Origin: Sinorhizobium sp.
GTDB lineage: Bacteria > Pseudomonadota > Alphaproteobacteria > Rhizobiales > Rhizobiaceae
Assembly: GCA_031178305.1 (NCBI GenBank)
Contig: JAPSJG010000235.1
Location: forward strand, 1-6,244
Direction: 5' to 3'
Length of the DNA stretch: 6,244 bases
The notes under the pieces were generated by a model, which saw only the letters and a list, made by a program, of their open reading frames with translations, was not told where the DNA came from and searched no databases. Position numbers and translations under genes: made by a program. This document shows, piece after piece, positions 1-5,737 of the stretch (the first letter of the stretch is position 1; the number at the start of each line of letters is the position of its first letter).

Positions 1-153
1 CTCCTGTGCGAGTGGGACGATCTGGTAGAGCATTCGGCCGGCGAGAAGGTTGGCTGCACGCAGCGGCTCCGTCGCCGATGCATAGCTCATCAGTGCAAAG
101 TTTCGAACCAGCAGAAAGCCGATCCTCTGGATGTTCCTGCCGTCGGATACCAT
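1..153 (-). CDS. GlxA/SouR-like AraC-family transcriptional regulator, N-terminal part only (truncated by window edge)
   Basis: Reading the minus strand from the ATG at 153-151 gives 51 uninterrupted codons to the window edge. The protein starts MVSDGRNIQRIGFLLVRN and continues with FALMSYASATEPLRAANLL. This pattern (first beta strand IGFLLV, then an NFALMSYASATEPLRAAN helix) is what I recognise from the DJ-1/PfpI-like ligand-sensing domain of GlxA-family AraC regulators. The C-terminal AraC helix-turn-helix domain would lie outside the window, so the family call rests on the first 50 residues. The start is well constrained: the same frame has a TAA four codons upstream (168-166), and no other start codon lies between. 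No strong Shine-Dalgarno is visible. The gene is divergent from soxB across 95 bp. In Pseudomonas aeruginosa a regulator of this architecture, SouR, controls sarcosine catabolism, so a similar role here is a reasonable inference but is not shown. Confidence 0.85.
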   Translation of the reverse strand, partial: MVSDGRNIQRIGFLLVRNFALMSYASATEPLRAANLLAGRMLYQIVPLAQE

Positions 154-248
154 GTCCGATTCTTACACCAATGGGTCTCATATTTGCAACCCGTTTGGCG
201 TTTCAGCTGCTAGCTTGGTCTTCTAGGATCTCATATGGGGCAGCATCC
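154..248. promoter_or_regulatory. Divergent promoter/operator region between the regulator and soxB
   Basis: These 95 bp separate the regulator (minus strand) from soxB (plus strand) and are less GC-rich than the flanking genes. They must hold the soxB promoter and probably the regulator's own. I could not fix a convincing -35/-10 pair for either direction. Visible elements are a near-identical 11-mer GGNTCTCATAT at 173-183 and 226-236, a self-complementary TTGCAA at 184-189, and an imperfect palindrome AGCTGCTAGCT at 205-215. The repeat copies start 53 bp apart, close to five helical turns, which would suit a regulator contacting two sites on one face of the DNA. Operator function is inference. 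Confidence 0.6.
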
Positions 249-1499
249 ATGCGCTACTCTGCATTTTCCGTCCTTCTCAATGGCCTGCGCGGAAACAGGA
301 ACTGGGCATCCGCCTGGCGCCAGCCGGAAGCCAAATCGCATTACGACGTCATCATCGTCGGTGGCGGCGGCCATGGCCTTGCGACGGCCTATTATCTCGC
401 CAAGGAATTCGGCATCACCAACGTCGCGGTGCTGGAAAAGAACTATGTCGGCTCTGGCAATGTCGGCCGCAACACGACGATCATCCGCTCCAACTACCTG
501 CTCCCTGGCAACAATCCGTTTTATGAGCTTTCCATGAAGCTCTGGGAGGGGCTCGAACAGGATTTCAATTTCAACGCCATGGTCTCGCAGCGTGGCGTCC
601 TGAACCTCTATCATTCCGACGCCCAGCGCGACGCATATACGCGGCGCGGCAACACGATGCGGCTCCATGGCGTCGATGCCGAGCTTCTGAACCGCGAGGC
701 GGTGCACAAGATGCTGCCTTTCCTCGACTTCGACAACGCCCGCTTTCCAATCCAGGGCGGGCTTCTGCAGCGCCGTGGCGGCACGGTTCGTCACGATGCC
801 GTCGCGTGGGGCTATGCTCGCGGTGCCGACAGCCGCGGCGTCGATATCATCCAGAATTGCGAAGTGACCGGGATACGACTCGAAACCGGCCACGTAACGG
901 GCGTCGAGACCAGCCGCGGCTTCATTGGCTGCAATACGTTGGCACTGGCAGCGGCCGGTAATTCGTCCCAGGTGGCGGAAATGGCCGGGCTCAAGCTGCC
1001 GATCGAAAGCCATGTACTTCAGGCATTCGTGTCGGAAGGCCTGAAGCCCTTCATCGACGGCGTGGTTACGTTCGGAGCCGGGCATTTCTACGTTTCGCAA
1101 TCGGACAAGGGCGGTCTCGTCTTCGGTGGCGATCTCGACGGCTACAATTCCTATGCACAGCGCGGGAACCTTGCGACGGTCGAGCACGTGGCAGAAGCCG
1201 GCAAGGCGATGATCCCGGCGCTGTCGCGTGTGCGCGTGCTGCGTTCCTGGGGCGGCATCATGGATATGTCGATGGATGGCTCGCCAATCATCGACCGGAC
1301 GCCAATCGATAATCTCTATTTGAACGCGGGCTGGTGCTATGGCGGCTTCAAGGCGACACCAGGCTCCGGCTATTGCTTCGCACATCTCATCGCCCGCGGT
1401 ACGCCACAGGAGACCGCCGCCGCCTTCCGCCTCGACCGGTTCCAGCGCGGCTACCTCATCGACGAAAAAGGCCAGGGCGCCCAGCCCAATCTTCACTGA
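249..1499 (+). CDS. soxB: Sarcosine oxidase, beta subunit (heterotetrameric form)
   Basis: A 416-residue FAD-dependent-oxidoreductase-fold subunit (DadA/DAO-like). It carries the covalent FMN and, in the characterised enzymes, the sarcosine-oxidising site. The Rossmann motif GGGGHG lies at residues 38-43, followed by the family block RNTTIIRSNY at 74-83. His182, in the context VRHDAVAW, aligns with the histidine that binds FMN covalently in corynebacterial sarcosine oxidase. Lys368 sits in the conserved GGFKATPGSG segment near the flavin. The C terminus, with a typical YLIDEKGQGA block, is complete. The frame is open upstream to position 6, but that part is antisense to the divergent regulator. 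I chose ATG 249 because MRYSAFSVLLNGL is the usual rhizobial N terminus and the length fits the family (about 400-420). Its ribosome site is only modest (GGGG at 237-240, 8 nt before the ATG). An in-frame ATG at 171 is less likely. First gene of soxBDAG; cytoplasmic, with no signal peptide. Confidence 0.96.
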   Translation: MRYSAFSVLLNGLRGNRNWASAWRQPEAKSHYDVIIVGGGGHGLATAYYLAKEFGITNVAVLEKNYVGSGNVGRNTTIIRSNYLLPGNNPFYELSMKLWEGLEQDFNFNAMVSQRGVLNLYHSDAQRDAYTRRGNTMRLHGVDAELLNREAVHKMLPFLDFDNARFPIQGGLLQRRGGTVRHDAVAWGYARGADSRGVDIIQNCEVTGIRLETGHVTGVETSRGFIGCNTLALAAAGNSSQVAEMAGLKLPIESHVLQAFVSEGLKPFIDGVVTFGAGHFYVSQSDKGGLVFGGDLDGYNSYAQRGNLATVEHVAEAGKAMIPALSRVRVLRSWGGIMDMSMDGSPIIDRTPIDNLYLNAGWCYGGFKATPGSGYCFAHLIARGTPQETAAAFRLDRFQRGYLIDEKGQGAQPNLH

Positions 1500-1509
1500 T
1501 TTCGCGACC

Positions 1510-1515
1510 AAGGAA
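1510..1515 (+). promoter_or_regulatory. Ribosome binding site of soxD
   Basis: AAGGAA lies 8 nt before the soxD ATG at 1524, inside the 24-bp soxB-soxD gap. It fixes the start of this short gene and gives it an independent entry site, unlike soxA, whose start overlaps soxD. Confidence 0.7.
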
Positions 1516-1523
1516 CTTCGGAA

Positions 1524-1802
1524 ATGGCAAGCCTCGTGCCCTGCCCCCATTGCGGGCAAAGACCAAAAGAAGAATTCACGATCAAGGGAGCGGCGTTGAC
1601 GCGTCCCGCGGCTGGCGCGGACGCTTCCGATTGGTTCGATTACGTCTACCTTCGCGACAACCCGCGCGGAGCCTATGAGGAATACTGGCACCACACTTCC
1701 GGTTGCCGCCGTTGGATCGTCCTTACTCGGGACACCGTGACGCATGAGGTGGCTGCGAGCCGCGATGCGGCTGACCGCCCTCGATCGGAGGCGCGCACAT
1801 GA
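1524..1802 (+). CDS. soxD: Sarcosine oxidase, delta subunit (zinc-binding)
   Basis: A 92-residue protein, normal for the delta subunit (about 90-100). It begins MASLVPCPHCGQRPKEEF and contains the family core YVYLRDNPRGAYEEYWHH (residues 41-57 plus the preceding Tyr40), then SGCRRW and RDTVTHEV (69-76). In known structures of the tetramer the delta subunit binds one zinc through two N-terminal cysteines plus a His-X3-Cys pair. The matching residues here are Cys7, Cys10, His57 and Cys61, so the site looks intact. The zinc is structural and the subunit packs against SoxA. The C-terminal tail (about 78-92) is charged and looks unstructured. It lies 24 bp after soxB with its own ribosome site. 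Its TGA stop overlaps the soxA ATG as ATGA (1799-1802), the usual sign of translational coupling. Confidence 0.95.
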   Translation: MASLVPCPHCGQRPKEEFTIKGAALTRPAAGADASDWFDYVYLRDNPRGAYEEYWHHTSGCRRWIVLTRDTVTHEVAASRDAADRPRSEART

Positions 1803-4762
1803 GTTCCTATCGTTTGCCGAAGGGCGGTCTTGTCGATCGCAAGGCGCCACTTTCCTTCACCTTCGACGGCCGGCCGCTTCAGGGATTTGCCGGAGACACG
1901 CTGGCCTCGGCACTCCTCGCAAATGGCCAGATGCTGGTTGGCCGCAGCTTCAAATATCACCGCCCGCGCGGCATTCTGACGTCGGGGGCCGCAGAGCCGA
2001 ACGCGCTGGTCACCATCGGCAGGGGCGGCCGCACGGAACCGAACACCCGTGCCACCGTCCAGGAACTCTATGAAGGTCTCGCAGCGCAGAGCCAGAACCG
2101 CTGGCCCTCGCTTGATTTCGACATCGGTGCGCTGAACGGGCTCCTGTCGCCCTTCCTTGGCGCCGGCTTCTACTACAAGACATTCATGTGGCCGGCGCCT
2201 CTGTGGGAGAAGTTCTACGAGCCCTTCATCCGCAAGGCGGCCGGCCTCGGCAAGGCAAGCTACGATCCGGATCCCGACTCCTATGAGAAGAGCTGGGCCC
2301 ATTGCGACCTGCTCGTCATCGGAGCCGGGCCGACCGGCCTTGCCGCCGCGCTCACCGCCGGACGCGCCGGTGCACGGGTTTTAATCGTCGACGAGGGCTC
2401 GCTCCCCGGCGGCTCGCTGCTCTCCGACTCAGCGACGATCGACGGCAAGCCGGCCGCCGATTTCGCGCGCGACACGAGCGCCGAACTGCAGTCGATGCCC
2501 AATGTCCGGGTGATGATGCGAACGACTGCCTTTGGCTGGTACGACGGCAATGTCTTCGGTGCCGTAGAGCGGGTGCAGAAGCATGTGCGCGATCCTGCGC
2601 GCCATCTGCCGGTCGAGCGGCTGTGGCGCATCGTCGCCCGACACGCGCTGCTTGCGACCGGCGCGGAAGAGCGCCCGCTCATCTTTGGGGGCAACGATCG
2701 CCCCGGCGTGATGATGGCGAGTGCGATGCGCACCTATCTCAACCGCTATGCGGTGGCGCCGGGACAGGCAACCGCCATCTTCACCACGGACGACAGCGGC
2801 TATGCGCTTGCGCGCGATCTCGAAGCGGCCCGCGTCGACGTGGTAGCCATTATCGACAGCCGGCCATCGGCCGGCGTCGACTACCGCGGCAAGGCACGGC
2901 TGATCCGCGAGGCGGTCGTTTGCCGGACGAAAGGCCGAAAGGCGATTTCGGCGATCGAAGTTCACCGCGGCGGTCGGGCGGAGACCATCGCGATCGATGC
3001 GCTCGCCATGGCGGGCGGGTTCAGCCCAATCATCCATCTCGCCTGCCACAGAGGCGGCAAGCCCACCTGGTCGGCAGAAAAAGTCGCCTTCCTTGCCCCC
3101 TCGGGCTTGAAAGACCTCGACCTTGCGGGCGCCGCCGCAGCGACGACAGACCTCGCTGCCTGCCTCGCGGAGGGTGCGGCACAGGCTAAAGCGATTGTCG
3201 AAGAGTTCGGCTGGTCGTGCCCGCCAATTGTCCTTCCGAAGGTCGAGGGAACCGAAGGGACACATGCCTCAAAGCCATTGTGGTCAATCCCCGGTGTGAA
3301 GGGCAAAGCCTTCGTCGATTTCCAGAACGACGTGCATCTCAAGGATATCGGCCTCGCCGTCCGCGAAGGCTACAGCCATGTCGAGCTTGCCAAGCGCTAC
3401 ACGACGAACGGCATGGCCACCGACCAAGGCAAGCTCTCGAACGTCAATGCGATCGGCTTGATCGCCAAGGCACGCGGCGTCTCGCCCGCCGAGGTCGGGA
3501 CGACGACATTCCGACCCTTCTATACGCCGGTGTCCTTCGGCGCGCTGACGGGCCCGCATCATGGCCACCAGTTCCAGCCGGTGCGCAAGTCTCCGCTCCA
3601 TGATTGGGCAAAGAAGCACGGCGCCGTCTTCGTCGAAACCGGCCTCTGGTACCGCTCCTCCTGGTTTCCGCGCAATGGCGAACGAAGCTGGCGGGAAAGC
3701 GTCGACCGGGAAGTGGTGAACGTGCGGCAGAATGCCGGCCTCTGCGACGTCTCGATGCTCGGCAAGATCGAGATTTCAGGCAGCGACGCCGCTGAATTCC
3801 TGAACCGCGTCTACTGCAACGCCTTCCTCAAGCTGCCCGTCGGCAAGGCGCGCTACGGCCTGATGCTGCGCGAGGATGGCATGATCTATGACGACGGCAC
3901 GACGAGCCGTCTCGAGGAAAACCGTTTCTTCATGACGACGACGACCGCCTATGCGGCGGGCGTGATGAACCATCTCGAATTCTGCGCGCAGGCGCTTTGG
4001 CCGGAACTGAACGTTCGTCTCGCCTCGAGCACCGACCAGTGGGCGCAGATGGCGATTGCCGGTCCGAAGGCGCGCGCGATCCTGCAGAAGATCGTCGATG
4101 AGGATATCTCCGACGCGGCCTTCCCCTTCCTTGCCGCGAAGGAGGTTGCACTGTTCGGCGGCACGCTTCACGGTTGCCTATTCCGGATTTCCTTTTCAGG
4201 CGAGCTCGCTTACGAGCTTGCGGTTCCGGCCGGCTACGGCGAAAGCGTCGCCGATGCGCTGATGGAAGCGGGAAAGGATCACGGCATCATGCCCTACGGG
4301 GTCGAGGCGCTCAGCGTTCTGCGCATCGAAAAAGGCCATGTGACGCATAACGAGATCAACGGCACGGTTGTCCCGGCCGATCTCGGCTTCGGCAAGATGG
4401 TCTCGGGGACCAAGCCCGATTTCATCGGCAAGGCGATGCTTCAGCGCGAGGGGTTGGCTGCACCCGACCGGGCACAACTGGTGGGCGTCGTGCCGCTCGA
4501 CCCGAAGCAGTCTTTCCGCAGCGGCTCGCACATTCTCGCCAAGGGAGCCGCGGCCGCGCTCGAAAACGACGAGGGCTATGTGACCTCCAGCGCGTACTCG
4601 CCGCATGTTGGATCCACAATCGGTCTCGCGCTCGTCAAACGCGGCCCCAGCCGTCACGGCGAGGAGGTGGTGGTCTGGAACGGCCTTCACGGCGAATCCA
4701 CGCCCGCACGCCTGTGCAACCCGGTTTTCCTTGACCCTCAGAACGAGAGGCTCCATGTCTGA
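1799..4762 (+). CDS. soxA: Sarcosine oxidase, alpha subunit (heterotetrameric form)
   Basis: A 987-residue multidomain subunit of full family length. Residues 1-110 look like the ferredoxin-type fold typical of SoxA, including FKYHRPRGILTSG. There is no cysteine in this part, so no iron-sulfur cluster is expected, as in known SoxA proteins. A dinucleotide-binding domain follows, with GAGPTG at 175-180, Asp198-Glu199 at the end of the second strand and a GGSLL loop; this region binds NAD+ in the characterised enzymes. Residues about 500-590 form the SoxA A3 domain (FVDFQNDVHLKDIGLAVREG, TTFRPFYTPVSFGALTG). From about His601 to the C terminus lies a GcvT-like aminomethyltransferase module, where tetrahydrofolate takes the methyl carbon released in the beta subunit as methylene-THF. 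The start is fixed by the ATGA overlap with soxD, and the stop overlaps soxG by 8 bp. I see no frameshift or missing block. Cytoplasmic. Confidence 0.97.
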   Translation: MSSYRLPKGGLVDRKAPLSFTFDGRPLQGFAGDTLASALLANGQMLVGRSFKYHRPRGILTSGAAEPNALVTIGRGGRTEPNTRATVQELYEGLAAQSQNRWPSLDFDIGALNGLLSPFLGAGFYYKTFMWPAPLWEKFYEPFIRKAAGLGKASYDPDPDSYEKSWAHCDLLVIGAGPTGLAAALTAGRAGARVLIVDEGSLPGGSLLSDSATIDGKPAADFARDTSAELQSMPNVRVMMRTTAFGWYDGNVFGAVERVQKHVRDPARHLPVERLWRIVARHALLATGAEERPLIFGGNDRPGVMMASAMRTYLNRYAVAPGQATAIFTTDDSGYALARDLEAARVDVVAIIDSRPSAGVDYRGKARLIREAVVCRTKGRKAISAIEVHRGGRAETIAIDALAMAGGFSPIIHLACHRGGKPTWSAEKVAFLAPSGLKDLDLAGAAAATTDLAACLAEGAAQAKAIVEEFGWSCPPIVLPKVEGTEGTHASKPLWSIPGVKGKAFVDFQNDVHLKDIGLAVREGYSHVELAKRYTTNGMATDQGKLSNVNAIGLIAKARGVSPAEVGTTTFRPFYTPVSFGALTGPHHGHQFQPVRKSPLHDWAKKHGAVFVETGLWYRSSWFPRNGERSWRESVDREVVNVRQNAGLCDVSMLGKIEISGSDAAEFLNRVYCNAFLKLPVGKARYGLMLREDGMIYDDGTTSRLEENRFFMTTTTAYAAGVMNHLEFCAQALWPELNVRLASSTDQWAQMAIAGPKARAILQKIVDEDISDAAFPFLAAKEVALFGGTLHGCLFRISFSGELAYELAVPAGYGESVADALMEAGKDHGIMPYGVEALSVLRIEKGHVTHNEINGTVVPADLGFGKMVSGTKPDFIGKAMLQREGLAAPDRAQLVGVVPLDPKQSFRSGSHILAKGAAAALENDEGYVTSSAYSPHVGSTIGLALVKRGPSRHGEEVVVWNGLHGESTPARLCNPVFLDPQNERLHV
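4745..4750 (+). promoter_or_regulatory. Ribosome binding site of soxG inside the end of soxA
   Basis: GAGAGG lies 4 nt before the ATG at 4755, within the last soxA codons. The same frame is open back to 4605, so this site and the start of homology decide that soxG begins at 4755, giving an 8-bp overlap with soxA. Confidence 0.6.
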
Positions 4763-5288
4763 ATTCCGCCCCACCCTTCGCCCGGTGCTTGGCACCAAGC
4801 AGGCAGTCTCTTCCGCCACTCTCAAGCTCTCGCCTTTGCCGGAGGGCACCATCATTCATGTGCTCGCCCGGCCAGGAGAGCAGGATATGGCGCCCTTCCT
4901 TGAGAGTCTTCCCAAAGCGGCCGGGCACGCCGTGCGCCCGGTTTCGCCCGGACAGTGGTTTATCGTCCGCGAAGAGCAGATGCCCCACCAGGAAATGAAG
5001 AGCCTCTTTGCCGCTCTCGAACCGCGCGCCACCGGGGTCGATCAGAGCCACGGCCGCGTCCGCATCCGGATCGAGGGCAAGATGGCTGCCCGTGCGCTTT
5101 CAAAGGGCACGGCGCTCGATCTTGACCCATCCGCCTTCCCGGTCGGGCAATCCGCGGTGACATTGATCGGCCATATCGCAGCCCACATCACCCGCGTCGG
5201 CTCCGAAGCCTTCGAAATCATCGTGCTGCGCGGCTTTGCGGAAAGCCTCTGGGACGACCTTGCCCGAATGAGCCTGGAATTCAGTTGA
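4755..5288 (+). CDS. soxG: Sarcosine oxidase, gamma subunit (heterotetrameric form)
   Basis: A 177-residue protein in the normal range for the gamma subunit (about 175-205). Members have a small GcvT/YgfZ-like fold and pack against the beta subunit; no cofactor or catalytic role is assigned to this subunit. Recognisable family blocks are VDQSHGRVRIRIEG (95-108), ALSKGTALDLDPSAFPVGQ (114-132), LIGHIAAHITRVG (137-149), FEIIVLRGFAESLWDDLA (153-170). The start at 4755 is preferred because MSEFRPTLRPVL has a close ribosome site, and extending upstream would only read the shadow of soxA. It is the last gene of the operon, overlapping soxA by 8 bp. No downstream folate gene (such as purU, folD or glyA) follows within the window. 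Confidence 0.95.
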   Translation: MSEFRPTLRPVLGTKQAVSSATLKLSPLPEGTIIHVLARPGEQDMAPFLESLPKAAGHAVRPVSPGQWFIVREEQMPHQEMKSLFAALEPRATGVDQSHGRVRIRIEGKMAARALSKGTALDLDPSAFPVGQSAVTLIGHIAAHITRVGSEAFEIIVLRGFAESLWDDLARMSLEFS

Positions 5289-5554
5289 ACGCCTTTCCTG
5301 TCAAGAGCGAACATGACGACGATCATCAACGGTAAAGCCGCTGCCGCTACAATCATCGACGCGACAAGAAACGCATATTTCCCTTGATGTCGCAGGACCT
5401 TTCGGCCGCGCCAGAGCCGTTCCAGGAGGCAAGCAGGTCGCTCAAGATCACGCCACCCGAAGCCCCCGACCGCCAGCGCGCCGATCAGCAATCCCGGCGC
5501 TCGGAAGAATACCGAGCGCCGCGGCGCAATCCGATCGCTCCCGTGATAGCGCAT
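5042..5554 (-). other. Doubtful antisense reading frame with a transmembrane-like segment
   Basis: On the minus strand an ATG at 5554-5552 follows GGGGAGAGGGG (5567-5557) by two bases, a strong Shine-Dalgarno-like stretch. The frame runs 170 codons. Residues about 20-34 (PGLLIGALAVGGFGW) and 60-84 (YAFLVASMIVAAAALP then LMIVVMFAL) are hydrophobic, the second long enough to span a membrane. A possible -10 element TACGAT lies at 5589-5584. Against it, I recognise no family, and the frame runs 247 bp into soxG antisense with no stop near the intergenic boundary. Codons after about residue 89 are therefore just a soxG shadow. It may be chance, a decayed small membrane-protein gene, or a real small gene whose proper stop has been lost. 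Confidence 0.15.
5495..5521. repeat. Strong hairpin: 10-bp perfect inverted repeat with 7-nt loop
   Basis: CGGCGCTCGG at 5495-5504 is exactly complementary to CCGAGCGCCG at 5512-5521, with loop AAGAATA at 5505-5511. The stem is almost all G-C, so it would be very stable in RNA from either strand. Neither side is followed by a T-run, so it is not a standard intrinsic terminator. It lies about 207 bp after the soxG stop and could block 3'-end decay of the sox message or be a protein-binding site. A 12-bp palindrome GCGCCGCGGCGC (5516-5527) overlaps its right arm. Confidence 0.6.
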
Positions 5555-5572
5555 AGCCCCTCTCCCCAGAAT

Positions 5573-5582
5573 TTCGCGCGAA
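5573..5582. repeat. 10-bp perfect palindrome TTCGCGCGAA
   Basis: TTCGCGCGAA at 5573-5582 equals its own reverse complement. It lies between the GC-rich intergenic part and the AT-richer region before the response-regulator gene, about 155 bp before that ATG. It could be a regulator site or simply a GC-rich chance palindrome. Confidence 0.25.
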
Positions 5583-5676
5583 GATCGTAAGTCACACGAA
5601 CTAACAGCAAAAGCTGGCATATGAGCAATTTGAGTGCCGAGCGATTTGAACCAATTTTCTTGGCCGTTGAACACTT

Positions 5677-5685
5677 TGCTATTGT
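5677..5685 (+). promoter_or_regulatory. Possible extended -10 promoter element for the response-regulator gene
   Basis: TGCTATTGT fits the extended -10 form (TG, one base, then TATTGT, four of six bases matching TATAAT). It lies in the most AT-rich part of the intergenic region, about 52 bp before the ATG at 5738. The -35 at standard spacing is poor (TTCTTG at 5657-5662). Assignment is by position and weak consensus only. Confidence 0.3.
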
Positions 5686-5719
5686 CTTTTCTCATCCTTT
5701 TGCGCTTCCTACTCGCTTT

Positions 5720-5726
5720 GGAGGAG
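5720..5726 (+). promoter_or_regulatory. Ribosome binding site of the response-regulator gene
   Basis: GGAGGAG matches the anti-Shine-Dalgarno very well, but its AGGAG core ends 11 nt before the ATG at 5738, longer than usual. An in-frame TGA (5735-5737) abuts that ATG, so the start cannot be further upstream. A GTG at 5747, with GGAG at 5740-5743 in front, is the only near alternative. Confidence 0.6.
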
Positions 5727-5737
5727 ACGAAAGCTGA

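Larger units (their letters stand above)
5289..5737. other. Intergenic region after the sox operon, no convincing gene
   Basis: These 449 bp separate soxG from the response-regulator gene. No plus-strand frame here has recognisable protein content. The first part (5289-5560) is GC-rich and includes a strong hairpin. The last 150 bp are noticeably richer in A and T, fitting a promoter region for the downstream gene. No stem followed by a T-run is visible after soxG on the plus strand, so transcription may end by Rho or read through. A minus-strand frame with a good ribosome site crosses the GC-rich part and is listed separately as doubtful. Confidence 0.6.

Noticed and set aside
159..189. Sigma-70 promoter for the divergent regulator (TTGCAA, 18-bp spacer, TAAGAAT, minus strand)
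   Set aside because: The -10 matches only three of six bases and would place the transcript start at about the ATG, leaving no leader; too weak to annotate.
6..248. Upstream extension of the soxB reading frame by 81 codons
   Set aside because: It is antisense to the divergent regulator and unlike any SoxB N terminus; the family N terminus begins at ATG 249.
231..1850. Long minus-strand open frame (539 codons) opposite soxB
   Set aside because: Typical high-GC shadow of soxB with no recognisable protein features; soxB itself has all family motifs.
1799..2130. Iron-sulfur cluster in the N-terminal ferredoxin-like part of SoxA
   Set aside because: There is no cysteine in the first 110 residues; this is normal for SoxA.
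5384..5590. Plus-strand 68-codon frame in the intergenic region
   Set aside because: Low-complexity Arg/Pro/Ser-rich composition typical of out-of-frame GC-rich DNA, with no recognisable homology.
5661..5680. Sigma-54 promoter (TGGCC ... TTTGCT) before the response-regulator gene
   Set aside because: The GG and GC elements are 16 bp apart from first G to G; the sigma-54 consensus needs 12.
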